Notes: generated by a model not told the origin, from the letters alone. A stretch of DNA of 10,130 bases from DSWT01 sp035415725 (GCA_035415725.1 DAOOGN010000114.1:1-10130); one strand, 5' to 3'. Shown: positions 1-6,113, counted from the stretch's first letter. Numbers and translations are program-made.

Positions 1-77
1 GGCATAGGGAATAAGTGGCTTCGTCAGGTTTACGAGCCTGAATAGATACGTTTTTTCGACTGAATCAGGAGAAGACT

Positions 78-1472
78 ATGCCACGACGACGTAAACCCAA
101 CATTCTGCTAATCGGCATCGACTCGCTGCGCGCGGATCATATGAGCTGCTACGGCTATCCCAAGCTGACGACGCCGCACATCGATCGCTTCGCGCAGGGA
201 GGCACACTCTTCGAGCGCACGTACAGCGCCTACATTCCCACGACCAGCGGCTACGGCTCGATGCTCACCGGGATGGATGTGTTCAACACGCAAATGATCG
301 CGCTGCGCCACAAAGGGCCGCTGCGCCCGGAGGTGGCGACGCTGGCGGAAATCGTCAAAGAACAGGGATATAACACCACCTGCGTCGGCTTCCGGGGGAA
401 TCCGGCGGCGCGCGGTTTCGACACGTACCTCGATTATGCCGGTTGGGGCAGTTGGAACGAGGGCCGCAGTCCCAAAGCCGACAATCTCAATGCGGTCACC
501 ATCCCCGAACTGAACCGGCTGGCGAAAGAGAAGGCACCGTTCTTCCTCTTCCTGCGCCACATGGACCCGCACGCGCCCTACCTGCCACCCGCACCCTTCG
601 AGCGGATGTTCTACCACGGCAACGAGTGCAATCCACGCAACCATTCGATGGACCCGGTGATGGCGTTCAAGCCGTTCCGCGACTTCTTCGCCACGTGGAT
701 GCCGCCGGGCATCCGCGATAAGGATTATGTCATCGCCCAATACGACGGCGCAGTCGCCTATATGGACGCCGCCATCCAGACGATTCTGAACGCGGTGGAG
801 ACGTTGGATCTGCTCGATAACACCATCGTCGTGATCAACTCCGACCACGGCGAGACGCTCTACGACCACGAGTGCTACTTCGATCACCACGGTCTGTACG
901 ACCAGACACTCCACGTGCCGCTGATCCTCCACTACCCGCGCGCCATCCCCGCCGGCAAGCGCGTGAGCGGCTTCAACCGCCACCAGGAGCTGGTTCCCAC
1001 CCTGCTGGAACTCGCCGGTATCGAAAGTGACATCGCGTTCGACGGCCAGAGCCTGATGCGGCTGGTGGACGGTTCGGTGGCCTCCTACGACTGCGAGTTC
1101 TACATCACCGAATGTACGTGGATGCGCAAGCACGGCTGGCGCACACCGGAATGGAAGCTCATCGTGGCATTGGAGCCGGACTTTCACTTCAAGCCAGAGA
1201 TCGAGCTGTACAACCTGGTCGAAGACCCCGGCGAGAACAACAACGTCGCCGAGACCGAACCGGAGGTCGTCGCCATGCTCCGCGCGCGCATGGATGCCTG
1301 GATCGCCAAGCGCGAAGCCGAGACCGGCCTGCCCAACCCCATCCACCACCAGGGCGACTGGCACGGGTACGAAGGCGTCGGCGCGTTCACCAGTTCGCAG
1401 CAGGCGTATGACACGCTGCACATCGGCGATCCCACGCAGGCGGCGAAGTTGCAGGCGGGAGAGAAGAAGTAG
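78..1472 (+). CDS. Sulfatase-family (alkaline phosphatase superfamily) hydrolase with Thr nucleophile
   Basis: A 464-aa protein with the full sulfatase (PF00884-type) layout. The N-terminal metal site is D15-S16 in NILLIGIDSLRAD, followed by YGYPKLTTPHID. The nucleophile loop ends in SMLTG (61-65). HMDPHAPYLPP (161-171) follows, then the second metal site SDHGE (255-259; D256, H257), LHVPLILHYP, PTLLELAGI, and the C-terminal ELYNLVEDPGE. In classic sulfatases the loop is C/S-x-P-x-R. Here the Cys position is T55, the Pro position S57 and the Arg position Y59, and the usual GKxH region reads VGFRGN (103-108). The protein therefore cannot form formylglycine. Thr is the nucleophile in some superfamily members (LtaS, phosphoethanolamine transferases), so a phosphodiesterase, phosphatase or transferase role is as likely as a sulfatase one (inference). 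There is no signal peptide (MPRRRKPN), so it should be cytoplasmic. AGGAG at 67-71 sits 6 nt before the ATG. It is the first gene of the plus-strand cluster visible here. Confidence 0.9.
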   Translation: MPRRRKPNILLIGIDSLRADHMSCYGYPKLTTPHIDRFAQGGTLFERTYSAYIPTTSGYGSMLTGMDVFNTQMIALRHKGPLRPEVATLAEIVKEQGYNTTCVGFRGNPAARGFDTYLDYAGWGSWNEGRSPKADNLNAVTIPELNRLAKEKAPFFLFLRHMDPHAPYLPPAPFERMFYHGNECNPRNHSMDPVMAFKPFRDFFATWMPPGIRDKDYVIAQYDGAVAYMDAAIQTILNAVETLDLLDNTIVVINSDHGETLYDHECYFDHHGLYDQTLHVPLILHYPRAIPAGKRVSGFNRHQELVPTLLELAGIESDIAFDGQSLMRLVDGSVASYDCEFYITECTWMRKHGWRTPEWKLIVALEPDFHFKPEIELYNLVEDPGENNNVAETEPEVVAMLRARMDAWIAKREAETGLPNPIHHQGDWHGYEGVGAFTSSQQAYDTLHIGDPTQAAKLQAGEKK

Positions 1473-1553
1473 GAAGTAGGAAGTAAGGAGTATGGAGTAT
1501 GGAATATGGAGTATGGAATATGGAGTATGTAGGGAGCCCTTACTCCCTACTCC
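1470..1553. repeat. Heptanucleotide tandem repeat with inverted end
   Basis: Nine consecutive 7-bp units run from 1470 to 1532: taggaag x2, taaggag, then tatggag/tatggaa alternating, then tatgtag. The first unit begins with the TAG stop codon of the upstream gene. The run ends in an inverted portion: gtagggag (1529-1536) pairs perfectly with ctccctac (1543-1550) across a 6-nt loop, and ttactcc/ctactcc (1540-1553) are reverse-strand versions of the unit. There is no U-tract, so it is not a standard terminator. Its ATG-rich units create a misleading open frame upstream of the next gene. Confidence 0.9.
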
Positions 1554-1565
1554 ACATCGAAAATC

Positions 1566-1571
1566 AAGGAG
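1566..1571 (+). promoter_or_regulatory. Ribosome binding site deciding the GTG start
   Basis: AAGGAG lies 7 nt upstream of the GTG at 1579. It rules out the in-frame ATG at 1492, which lies inside the heptamer repeat and has no such site. Confidence 0.8.
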
Positions 1572-1578
1572 TGAGACT

Positions 1579-2592
1579 GTGTCAAAACTACACGTCGCTA
1601 TCGTCGGATTGGGCAACATCGGGAACACGCACGCGCGGGTGTACCAACAGCGCGCTGACGTGAAGCTGGTCGCGGTGTGCGACATCATCAAGGAACGGGC
1701 GGATAAGGCAGCGGCGGCTTACGGCTGCCCGGCGTTCTACTCTGTGCAAGACATGCTGAAGAGCGGCATTAAAATCGACGCCGCCAGCATGTGCACCGCC
1801 GGCAAGGAGAACGGCGGCGATCACTATCAGCCCACGATAGAACTGTTGGAAGCCGGCATCCCCACCCTGGGTGAGAAACCGATCTCGAACGAGATTGACA
1901 AGGCCGAGGCAATGGTCGCACTGGCGAAGAAGAAAAACCTGCGCTACGGCATCAACCTCAACCACCGCTTCACACCCGCCGCGCTGCGCGCCAAAGAGTG
2001 GGTTACGTCGGGACGGCTGGGCGAGATCAACATCATCAACATGACGATGTGGATCAACAACCCGAACGAGTCATCGCCGTGGTTTCACATCCGCGCGCTG
2101 CATCCCCACTCGCTAGACGTGATGCGCTATTTCGGCGGCGACGTGGAGAAGGTACAGGCGTTCTTCAAACGCGGCCCGCGTGCCGACGGTCCGGGCGGGC
2201 GCCGCGTCTGCTGGTCGAATGTACAGGTGAACTTGCTCTTCAAGAACGGCATCATCGGCCACCTCACCGGCAGCTACGACGCCGGCGGCAGCTACGGGCT
2301 GGAAACGCTCGAAGTCGTCGGTTCAGAAGCGCGCTTCGTACTGCTCGACGCCTGCGAGCACCTGACGTTCTACCCGCGCTTCAGCCGCCAGACCGAGACC
2401 TACGACTACATCGGCGGGATGATGAACTTCAACGAAACCTTCGGCAGCCGCATCGGCGTGTGGGTGGAACAGAACGTCGCGTCGGTCGCGCCAGAAGAGA
2501 TTGACGCTTCCGGCGCGGATGCCCTCCACGTCCAACGCATCATTGAAGCGATCATCACCTCGTGGGAAACGGGGCAGATCATCACATTGTAA
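1579..2592 (+). CDS. Gfo/Idh/MocA-family NAD(P)-dependent oxidoreductase (paralog 1)
   Basis: A 337-aa protein when started at the GTG. The Rossmann fold opens with VAIVGLGNIGNTH (GxGxxG at 10-15) and an acidic residue after strand 2 (VCD, D35), which favours NAD. The family EKP motif is GEKPISNEI (98-106; K100 is the expected catalytic/cofactor lysine). NLNHRFTPAA (126-135) and HPHSLDVMRYFGGD (175-188; H177, D180) belong to the substrate domain. In inositol dehydrogenase-like members an Asp usually precedes the catalytic His by four residues; here that position is A173. It probably oxidises or reduces a sugar, cyclitol or sugar acid; the substrate is unknown. Many blocks match the second copy at 4185-5177 (EKPISNEI, NLNHRFTPAA, ESSP, MRYFGGD), so the two are paralogs. 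An in-frame ATG at 1492 would add 29 residues coded by the tandem repeat. AAGGAG before the GTG and the typical family N-terminus support the shorter form. Confidence 0.92.
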   Translation: MSKLHVAIVGLGNIGNTHARVYQQRADVKLVAVCDIIKERADKAAAAYGCPAFYSVQDMLKSGIKIDAASMCTAGKENGGDHYQPTIELLEAGIPTLGEKPISNEIDKAEAMVALAKKKNLRYGINLNHRFTPAALRAKEWVTSGRLGEINIINMTMWINNPNESSPWFHIRALHPHSLDVMRYFGGDVEKVQAFFKRGPRADGPGGRRVCWSNVQVNLLFKNGIIGHLTGSYDAGGSYGLETLEVVGSEARFVLLDACEHLTFYPRFSRQTETYDYIGGMMNFNETFGSRIGVWVEQNVASVAPEEIDASGADALHVQRIIEAIITSWETGQIITL

Positions 2593-2596
2593 CGTG

Positions 2597-2614
2597 ACAA
2601 CGTTCCAACGTTGT
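2597..2614. repeat. Perfect intergenic palindrome
   Basis: acaacgtt (2597-2604) and aacgttgt (2607-2614) are perfect reverse complements separated by cc. The element begins 4 nt after the stop codon of the first oxidoreductase, in the 66-nt gap before the sulfotransferase gene. It could be an operator, an mRNA-stabilising hairpin or a short dispersed repeat. No T-tract follows, so termination is unlikely. Confidence 0.75.
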
Positions 2615-2658
2615 AATGCTTACCTTCATCACCCACAGACGTATTCAACGAGGCATTT

Positions 2659-3390
2659 ATGACGATGATCACCATCATCGGGCGGGGGCACTCCGGCACA
2701 CGCGCGATGTCACACACGCTTTCGGCGAGCGGCGTCTTCATGGGCCAGCCGCTCAACGTCTCTGGCGACCTGCTGCCGCCGCAGACGATGTACGACGCCT
2801 GCCGCGTCTTCGCCCGCTACGTCGATTGGCAGGGCGATCTCTCGTGGAGTTGGGAGCGGGCGCTGGCGGTGAAGATTCCCGATGAGTTCAAATTCCTCAT
2901 CCACACCTACCTGACTACCGTGCGGCTGCACAACGGCGAGCACAAAGGCTGGAAAATTCCGGAAACGACGCTGGTTTTCCCGTGGATTATGCGCATGTTC
3001 CCGGACATCAAGTACATCTTCTGGATCCGCGACCCGCGCGACAGCATCATCGGGCGGCACCTCACCGATGACCTGCACGACTTCGGCATCGACTATCCGC
3101 CCACCGAGGACGAGCGGCTGCGGCGCGCCATCTCGTGGAAGTATCAGTACGACTTGGTGCGAGCGATACCCAAGCCCAAATACTGGATCGAAGTGCGCCT
3201 GGAGGACTTCGTGTTGCGCCAGGACGAAACGCTGGCGCGACTGGAGGATTTCCTGGGCATCCCGCTGGCGAAAATCCCGGTCAATCCGGAGGTCATCGGG
3301 CGGTGGAAGACGGACGAGAAACCACACGACTTCGACTTCTTCGCGCCGGCCATGGCACAGTATGGTTATGCAAGCGCGGAACAGGGGTAA
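2659..3390 (+). CDS. P-loop sulfotransferase-like protein
   Basis: A 243-aa protein with the sulfotransferase-type P-loop. ITIIGRGHSGTR (4-15) fits the 5'-phosphosulfate-binding loop. YIFWIRDPRDSI (119-130) fits the 3'-phosphate-binding segment of PAPS-dependent sulfotransferases (R124, S129). Between them, GWKIPETTLVFPWI (97-110) resembles the GxKxP stretch seen in bacterial members. WIEVRLEDFV and LARLEDFLGIP near the C-terminus match the usual 'RYEDL ... LxxFLG' ending, and the protein ends naturally. By family, it would transfer sulfate from PAPS to a hydroxyl or amino acceptor; the acceptor is not identifiable. GAGG (2650-2653) lies 5 nt before the ATG. It is cytosolic, with no membrane segment. 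It sits between two oxidoreductase paralogs and downstream of a sulfatase-like gene, which is unusual because the two chemistries oppose each other. Confidence 0.82.
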   Translation: MTMITIIGRGHSGTRAMSHTLSASGVFMGQPLNVSGDLLPPQTMYDACRVFARYVDWQGDLSWSWERALAVKIPDEFKFLIHTYLTTVRLHNGEHKGWKIPETTLVFPWIMRMFPDIKYIFWIRDPRDSIIGRHLTDDLHDFGIDYPPTEDERLRRAISWKYQYDLVRAIPKPKYWIEVRLEDFVLRQDETLARLEDFLGIPLAKIPVNPEVIGRWKTDEKPHDFDFFAPAMAQYGYASAEQG

Positions 3391-3440
3391 GTCTAGGGGG
3401 AGCAAAGTTCAATGGGTTATCCCCACGTCATCAAAAGTCA

Positions 3441-3449
3441 TGCTATACT
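3441..3449 (+). promoter_or_regulatory. Putative extended -10 promoter of the TA module
   Basis: TGC-TATACT (3441-3449) matches an extended -10 element (TGn followed by TATAAT-like) and lies 26 nt upstream of the antitoxin ATG. No good -35 box is seen at the right spacing, which extended -10 promoters can tolerate. The half-sites tatac (3444-3448) and gtata (3469-3473) are an inverted pair that could take part in autoregulation; this is weak. Confidence 0.45.
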
Positions 3450-3475
3450 GTAGGAAACGATCTGGGAGGTATACA

Positions 3476-3781
3476 ATGCAAACAGCAACACAGAGAATGT
3501 CCACTGGCGTGCTTTACTCGATTGTGCGGCGGGCGCGATTGGCTGGGGTGTCACGACGGCCTTTGACGTTGACCCTGTCTCCAGAGGAAAGCACAGCATT
3601 AGCGGATGTTCTGACGACAATTCTCGAGGATGATCAATCCTGGTATTGGACCGAAGCCTGGCAAGCAGGCGAACAAGCAGCCGAAGACGATATCGCAGCA
3701 GGTAAAGGGAAGGACTTCGAGACTATGGAAGCCTTCCTAGAAGACCTGGGACTGGATATAGCTGAATTGAGGGCGGCATGA
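3476..3781 (+). CDS. Type II antitoxin (intact)
   Basis: A 101-aa protein. GGGAGG (3464-3469) lies 6 nt before this ATG and fixes the start, although the frame is open much further upstream. The N-terminal half is basic with a short helical segment (VLYSIVRRARLAG). The middle reads TLSPEESTALADVLTTIL. The C-terminal half has WYWTEAWQAGEQAAEDDIAAG followed by DFETMEAFLEDLG, a pattern common in antitoxins paired with small RelE-like toxins ('W...EIAAG...FDSLEEFLxxL'). It should bind and neutralise the toxin coded just downstream and repress its own promoter. Its TGA stop overlaps the toxin ATG (ATGA at 3778-3781). Local GC is clearly lower than in the flanking enzymes, pointing to acquisition by transfer. 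The exact antitoxin family is not certain. Confidence 0.75.
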   Translation: MQTATQRMSTGVLYSIVRRARLAGVSRRPLTLTLSPEESTALADVLTTILEDDQSWYWTEAWQAGEQAAEDDIAAGKGKDFETMEAFLEDLGLDIAELRAA

Positions 3782-4039
3782 AGTATCGTCCGGCTGCCGT
3801 TCTTCAAAAGGGCGTTTGCGCAGTTACCTCACGATATTCAACTCAAAGCCGGAAAGGCATTTCTACTGTTTCACGAAGACCCACACCACCCATCTTTGCA
3901 TATCAAACGTATGCGCGGCATGCCGGGCGTGTGGGAAGGTCGAGTAGATATTCACTACCGCTTTACGTTTCATTACGAGGGTGACACCGTCGTTTTCCGC
4001 AATATCGGCCCCCACGATATATTGGACCAAAACCCATAG
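3778..4039 (+). pseudogene. RelE-like type II toxin, frameshifted near the start
   Basis: From 3794 to the TAG at 4037 the frame encodes LPFFKRAFAQLPHDIQL, then HHPSLHIKRMRGMPGVWEGR, IHYRFTFHYEGD and FRNIGPHDILDQNP. This is the fold signature of the RelE/YoeB/HigB-type mRNA endonucleases or their close relatives. The natural ATG at 3778 (MKYRP) is one base out of frame with it: skipping one base of the CCGG at about 3790-3793 joins MKYRP to LPFFKRAF and gives an 86-aa toxin of normal length. As it stands, the ATG opens an unrelated 68-residue frame ending at 3984. The toxin frame has no ATG, GTG or TTG start before the body, and begins after the antitoxin TGA in the antitoxin's own frame. It may be a decayed toxin, a consensus error, or expression by frameshift or by a CTG/ATC start. 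The first two seem most likely. Confidence 0.8.
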
Positions 4040-4170
4040 CAGATCGGTTCTCGACCATGGCATCTGTGTCCATTCGAGAGCCGAGGAACGCAGACAAATC
4101 GCGCAGATTCGCCTGGATCAGATCGAGCAGTTCAGCAAAAAAGGTAAATCATCACATATCACATCAACTA
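4040..4170 (+). other. Intergenic stretch after the TA module
   Basis: About 145 nt separate the toxin stop from the next start codon. I see no convincing gene. A short open stretch coding RRQIAQIRLDQIEQFSKK (about 4091-4144, in frame with the following oxidoreductase) looks helical and could be a remnant, but the downstream ribosome binding site argues that it is not translated as part of that protein. Confidence 0.4.
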
Positions 4171-4176
4171 AAGGAG
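4171..4176 (+). promoter_or_regulatory. Ribosome binding site deciding the ATG at 4185
   Basis: AAGGAG lies 8 nt upstream of the ATG at 4185 and rejects the longer in-frame opening from 3981, which would run through the toxin tail. Confidence 0.8.
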
Positions 4177-4184
4177 CAAACACT

Positions 4185-5177
4185 ATGTTACGAGTCTGCG
4201 TCATCGGCATGGGGCCGATCGGCAATCGCCATGCCACCCTCTACAAGGAAGACCCACTCGCCGAATTGGTCGGCGTATGCGACATCAACCCAGAACGCGC
4301 GGATGCAGCCGCAGCGCGGTTGGGCGTCCCCGCGTTCTACGACACGCCGACGATGCTGGCGGCGCTCGCGCCCGACCTATGCAGCGTCACCACGGGCGGC
4401 TACGAGTATTCGAGCGATCACTATCTGCCCACGATGCAGGCGCTCGAAGCGGGTTGTCACGTCCTTGGCGAGAAGCCCATCAGCAACGAGATCGAGAAGG
4501 GCAAAGCGATGGTGGCGACGGCGCGGAGGATGGGCGTGTGCTACGCCATCAACCTCAACCACCGCTTCACGCCGGCCGCGTACCTGGCGAAGCAATGGCA
4601 AAACGAGGGTCGCCTCGGGCATCTGCTGTTCATCAACATGGCGCTGTGGATCAAGAACCCGGCGGAAAGCTCACCCTACTATATGATCAAGGCGCTCAAT
4701 CCCCATTCGGTAGACATCATGCGCTACTTCGGCGGCGACATCGAGGCCGTGCAGTGCTTCGGCACGACGGCGCCGGGGCGCAAGATCATCACCACGGCGC
4801 ACTTCAGTATGCGCTTCAAGAACGGCGCGGTTGGCGGCCTGACCGCCTCCTACGACATCGAGCGCGGGCATCCGATGGAACGCTGCGAGGTCGCCGGGAC
4901 CAAGGGGCGCTTCGTTATCGAGGATATGTGGCGCGAGGCCACGCTCTACCCGGCAGACGACTATGTAAAGCGGGTCTATACCAACCCCGTCTTCGGCGGG
5001 ATGCGCGACTTCGAGGACACTTTCCGCAACCGCATCCACAAGTTCCTCGAAGAAGTGACGGCCGGCGTCCCACCTGACCAAATCGACGGTTCCGGCGCCG
5101 ACGGCCTCGCGGCGCAGAAAGTCCTGCACGCGGCGATTGAGTCATTGCAGACGGAATCGGTCGTTTATGTCAAGTAG
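4185..5177 (+). CDS. Gfo/Idh/MocA-family NAD(P)-dependent oxidoreductase (paralog 2)
   Basis: A 330-aa protein. VCVIGMGPIGNRH (4-16) is the GxGxxG dinucleotide-binding turn, with D33 after strand 2 (GVCD). GEKPISNEIEKG (95-106; K97) is the family EKP motif. NLNHRFTPAA (123-132) and NPHSVDIMRYFGGD (172-185; H174, D177) lie in the substrate domain. As in paralog 1, the position four residues before the catalytic His is Ala (A170) instead of the Asp found in inositol dehydrogenases. The two proteins share long identical blocks, including a WIxNPxESSP segment, so they probably act on related substrates, perhaps as successive or opposing oxidation and reduction steps as in epimerisation through a keto intermediate (inference). 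The ATG is fixed by AAGGAG. The stop TAG starts a heptamer repeat, as in the first gene of the cluster. It is followed by an isomerase-like gene after 77 nt. Confidence 0.93.
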   Translation: MLRVCVIGMGPIGNRHATLYKEDPLAELVGVCDINPERADAAAARLGVPAFYDTPTMLAALAPDLCSVTTGGYEYSSDHYLPTMQALEAGCHVLGEKPISNEIEKGKAMVATARRMGVCYAINLNHRFTPAAYLAKQWQNEGRLGHLLFINMALWIKNPAESSPYYMIKALNPHSVDIMRYFGGDIEAVQCFGTTAPGRKIITTAHFSMRFKNGAVGGLTASYDIERGHPMERCEVAGTKGRFVIEDMWREATLYPADDYVKRVYTNPVFGGMRDFEDTFRNRIHKFLEEVTAGVPPDQIDGSGADGLAAQKVLHAAIESLQTESVVYVK

Positions 5178-5224
5178 ATGGTAGACAGTATACGGTAGAC
5201 GGAGGTTCTTTCCCCCTGTCTACC
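5175..5224. repeat. Second heptanucleotide repeat with inverted arm
   Basis: Four 7-bp units, tagatgg, tagacag, tatacgg and tagacgg (5175-5202), begin with the TAG stop codon of the oxidoreductase. ggtagaca (5180-5187) is repeated in inverted form as tgtctacc (5217-5224). The layout is the same as at 1470-1553 (stop codon as first unit, then inverted arm) although the unit sequence differs. Confidence 0.8.
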
Positions 5225-5254
5225 TCAGCCCAAAATCTACAGGAGAAAAGCAGC

Positions 5255-6058
5255 ATGAAACTCGGTGCAAATTCGGTGTTATTCGGCGCGTTCGATCTGG
5301 AGACGGCCTTCAAGTATACGGCTATGGCCGGGTACGACGGTATCGAGCTTTCGGCCATCGGCGGAATGAGCAAGCATCTGGTCATCGAGCGGTGGCAAAC
5401 CCTGGCGCCGGAGATCAAACGCCTGGCGCGAGCGTACAACCTGGAATTACTGGCGATGGAACAGCCCTCGCAGGACCCGGCGATTATGGAACCGGCGTTC
5501 CAGGCTGCCGTGGAAATCGGCATCCCCATCGTCAACTGCGGGCCGGGCGGAAAGAGCGAGGATGAAGCCGCGTGGCCGCAGGTCATCGACGCGCTCGGCA
5601 GGCTGGCCTCCAGGGCCGAAAAGTACGGTGTGACGTTGTGCGTCAAGGCGCATGTCGGCGCGAGCATCTACAACACGCCAACGACGCTACGCGCAATGCG
5701 GGAAATCGCGTCGCCCGCGTTCGGCATCGATATGGACCCGTCGCACATCTACCGCGCGGGCGAAAACCCGGTGGAGGCCATCACCGCCGTCATCTCGCGC
5801 GTGAAGCACGTCCACATCCGCGACTGTAAGGGCCGCCAGCAAGGTCCGGGCGCACCCGCCGATCAGGCCAACGGGCGTGGCGACATCGACCTCGTGGGGT
5901 ACATCCGCGTGCTGCACGAACACGGGTATACGGGGCCGCTGGATTTGGAGATCATCGGCACGAAGGGGCAGGGCTACACCCTGGAACAGTGCATCACCAT
6001 CGCGGCGGAATCGCGGGGGCATATGCAAGCGTGCCTCCAGGCCTGCGGCGCGCGGTAG
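5255..6058 (+). CDS. Sugar phosphate isomerase/epimerase-like TIM-barrel protein
   Basis: A 267-aa protein of the xylose isomerase-like TIM-barrel family (AP endonuclease 2 / IolE-IolH type). The strand and loop pattern includes MKLGANSVLFG, the early AGYDGIELSA (25-34), FGIDMDPSHIYRAGE (156-170; D161, H164), VKHVHIRDCKG (183-193; H187), GDIDLVGYIRVLHEHGYTG (209-227) and LDLEIIG (229-235; E232). D161, H164, H187 and E232 fit the metal ligands of the family. The ligand glutamate usually found at the end of the fourth or fifth strand is replaced in VTLCVKAHVG (126-135) by K131 or A132. Members of this family isomerise or epimerise ketoses, or dehydrate inosose. Next to two Gfo/Idh/MocA enzymes this points to sugar or cyclitol conversion; the substrate is unknown. 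AGGAG (5241-5245) lies 9 nt before the ATG. It is the last gene on the plus strand before the convergent importer operon. Confidence 0.88.
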   Translation: MKLGANSVLFGAFDLETAFKYTAMAGYDGIELSAIGGMSKHLVIERWQTLAPEIKRLARAYNLELLAMEQPSQDPAIMEPAFQAAVEIGIPIVNCGPGGKSEDEAAWPQVIDALGRLASRAEKYGVTLCVKAHVGASIYNTPTTLRAMREIASPAFGIDMDPSHIYRAGENPVEAITAVISRVKHVHIRDCKGRQQGPGAPADQANGRGDIDLVGYIRVLHEHGYTGPLDLEIIGTKGQGYTLEQCITIAAESRGHMQACLQACGAR

Positions 6059-6067
6059 GAGTTTTTT

Positions 6068-6113
6068 GACAGGATTTACAGGATAATTTCAGAAAAATCC
6101 TGTAAATCTTGTC
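6068..6113. terminator. Long inverted repeat between convergent genes
   Basis: gacaggatttacaggat (6068-6084) pairs with atcctgtaaatcttgtc (6097-6113) over 17 positions with one G-T wobble, across a 12-nt loop. It lies between the stop of the isomerase-like gene (6058) and the stop of the permease (6115-6113), and its last base is part of the permease stop codon. The position suits a bidirectional transcript end, but the flanking T-runs are not in the canonical place (T6 precedes the hairpin on the plus strand). It also resembles a dispersed repeat seen in many environmental bacteria (from memory, not searched). Confidence 0.65.

Noticed and set aside
24..56. Small hairpin (tcaggtt/agcctga, 24-41) followed by T6 (51-56) as a terminator of an upstream gene
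   Set aside because: The T-run is about 10 nt away from a weak 7-bp stem with a wobble pair, so I cannot support termination.
1492..1578. N-terminal extension MEYGIWSMEYGV of the first oxidoreductase
   Set aside because: It is coded by the tandem repeat; AAGGAG before the GTG at 1579 and the normal family start (SKLHVAIVG) support the shorter protein.
108..1691. Very long open frame (527 codons) on the minus strand opposite the sulfatase-like gene
   Set aside because: It mirrors GC-rich codon bias of the real plus-strand gene, has no family features, and its low-complexity stretch comes from the heptamer repeat read in reverse.
3778..3984. 68-codon frame MKYRPAAVLQKGVC as a separate gene
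   Set aside because: It is the out-of-frame product of the toxin start codon; the family-like toxin sequence lies in another frame over the same bases.
3981..4184. Upstream extension of the second oxidoreductase
   Set aside because: It overlaps the toxin tail, and a good ribosome binding site precedes the ATG at 4185, where the Rossmann motif begins.
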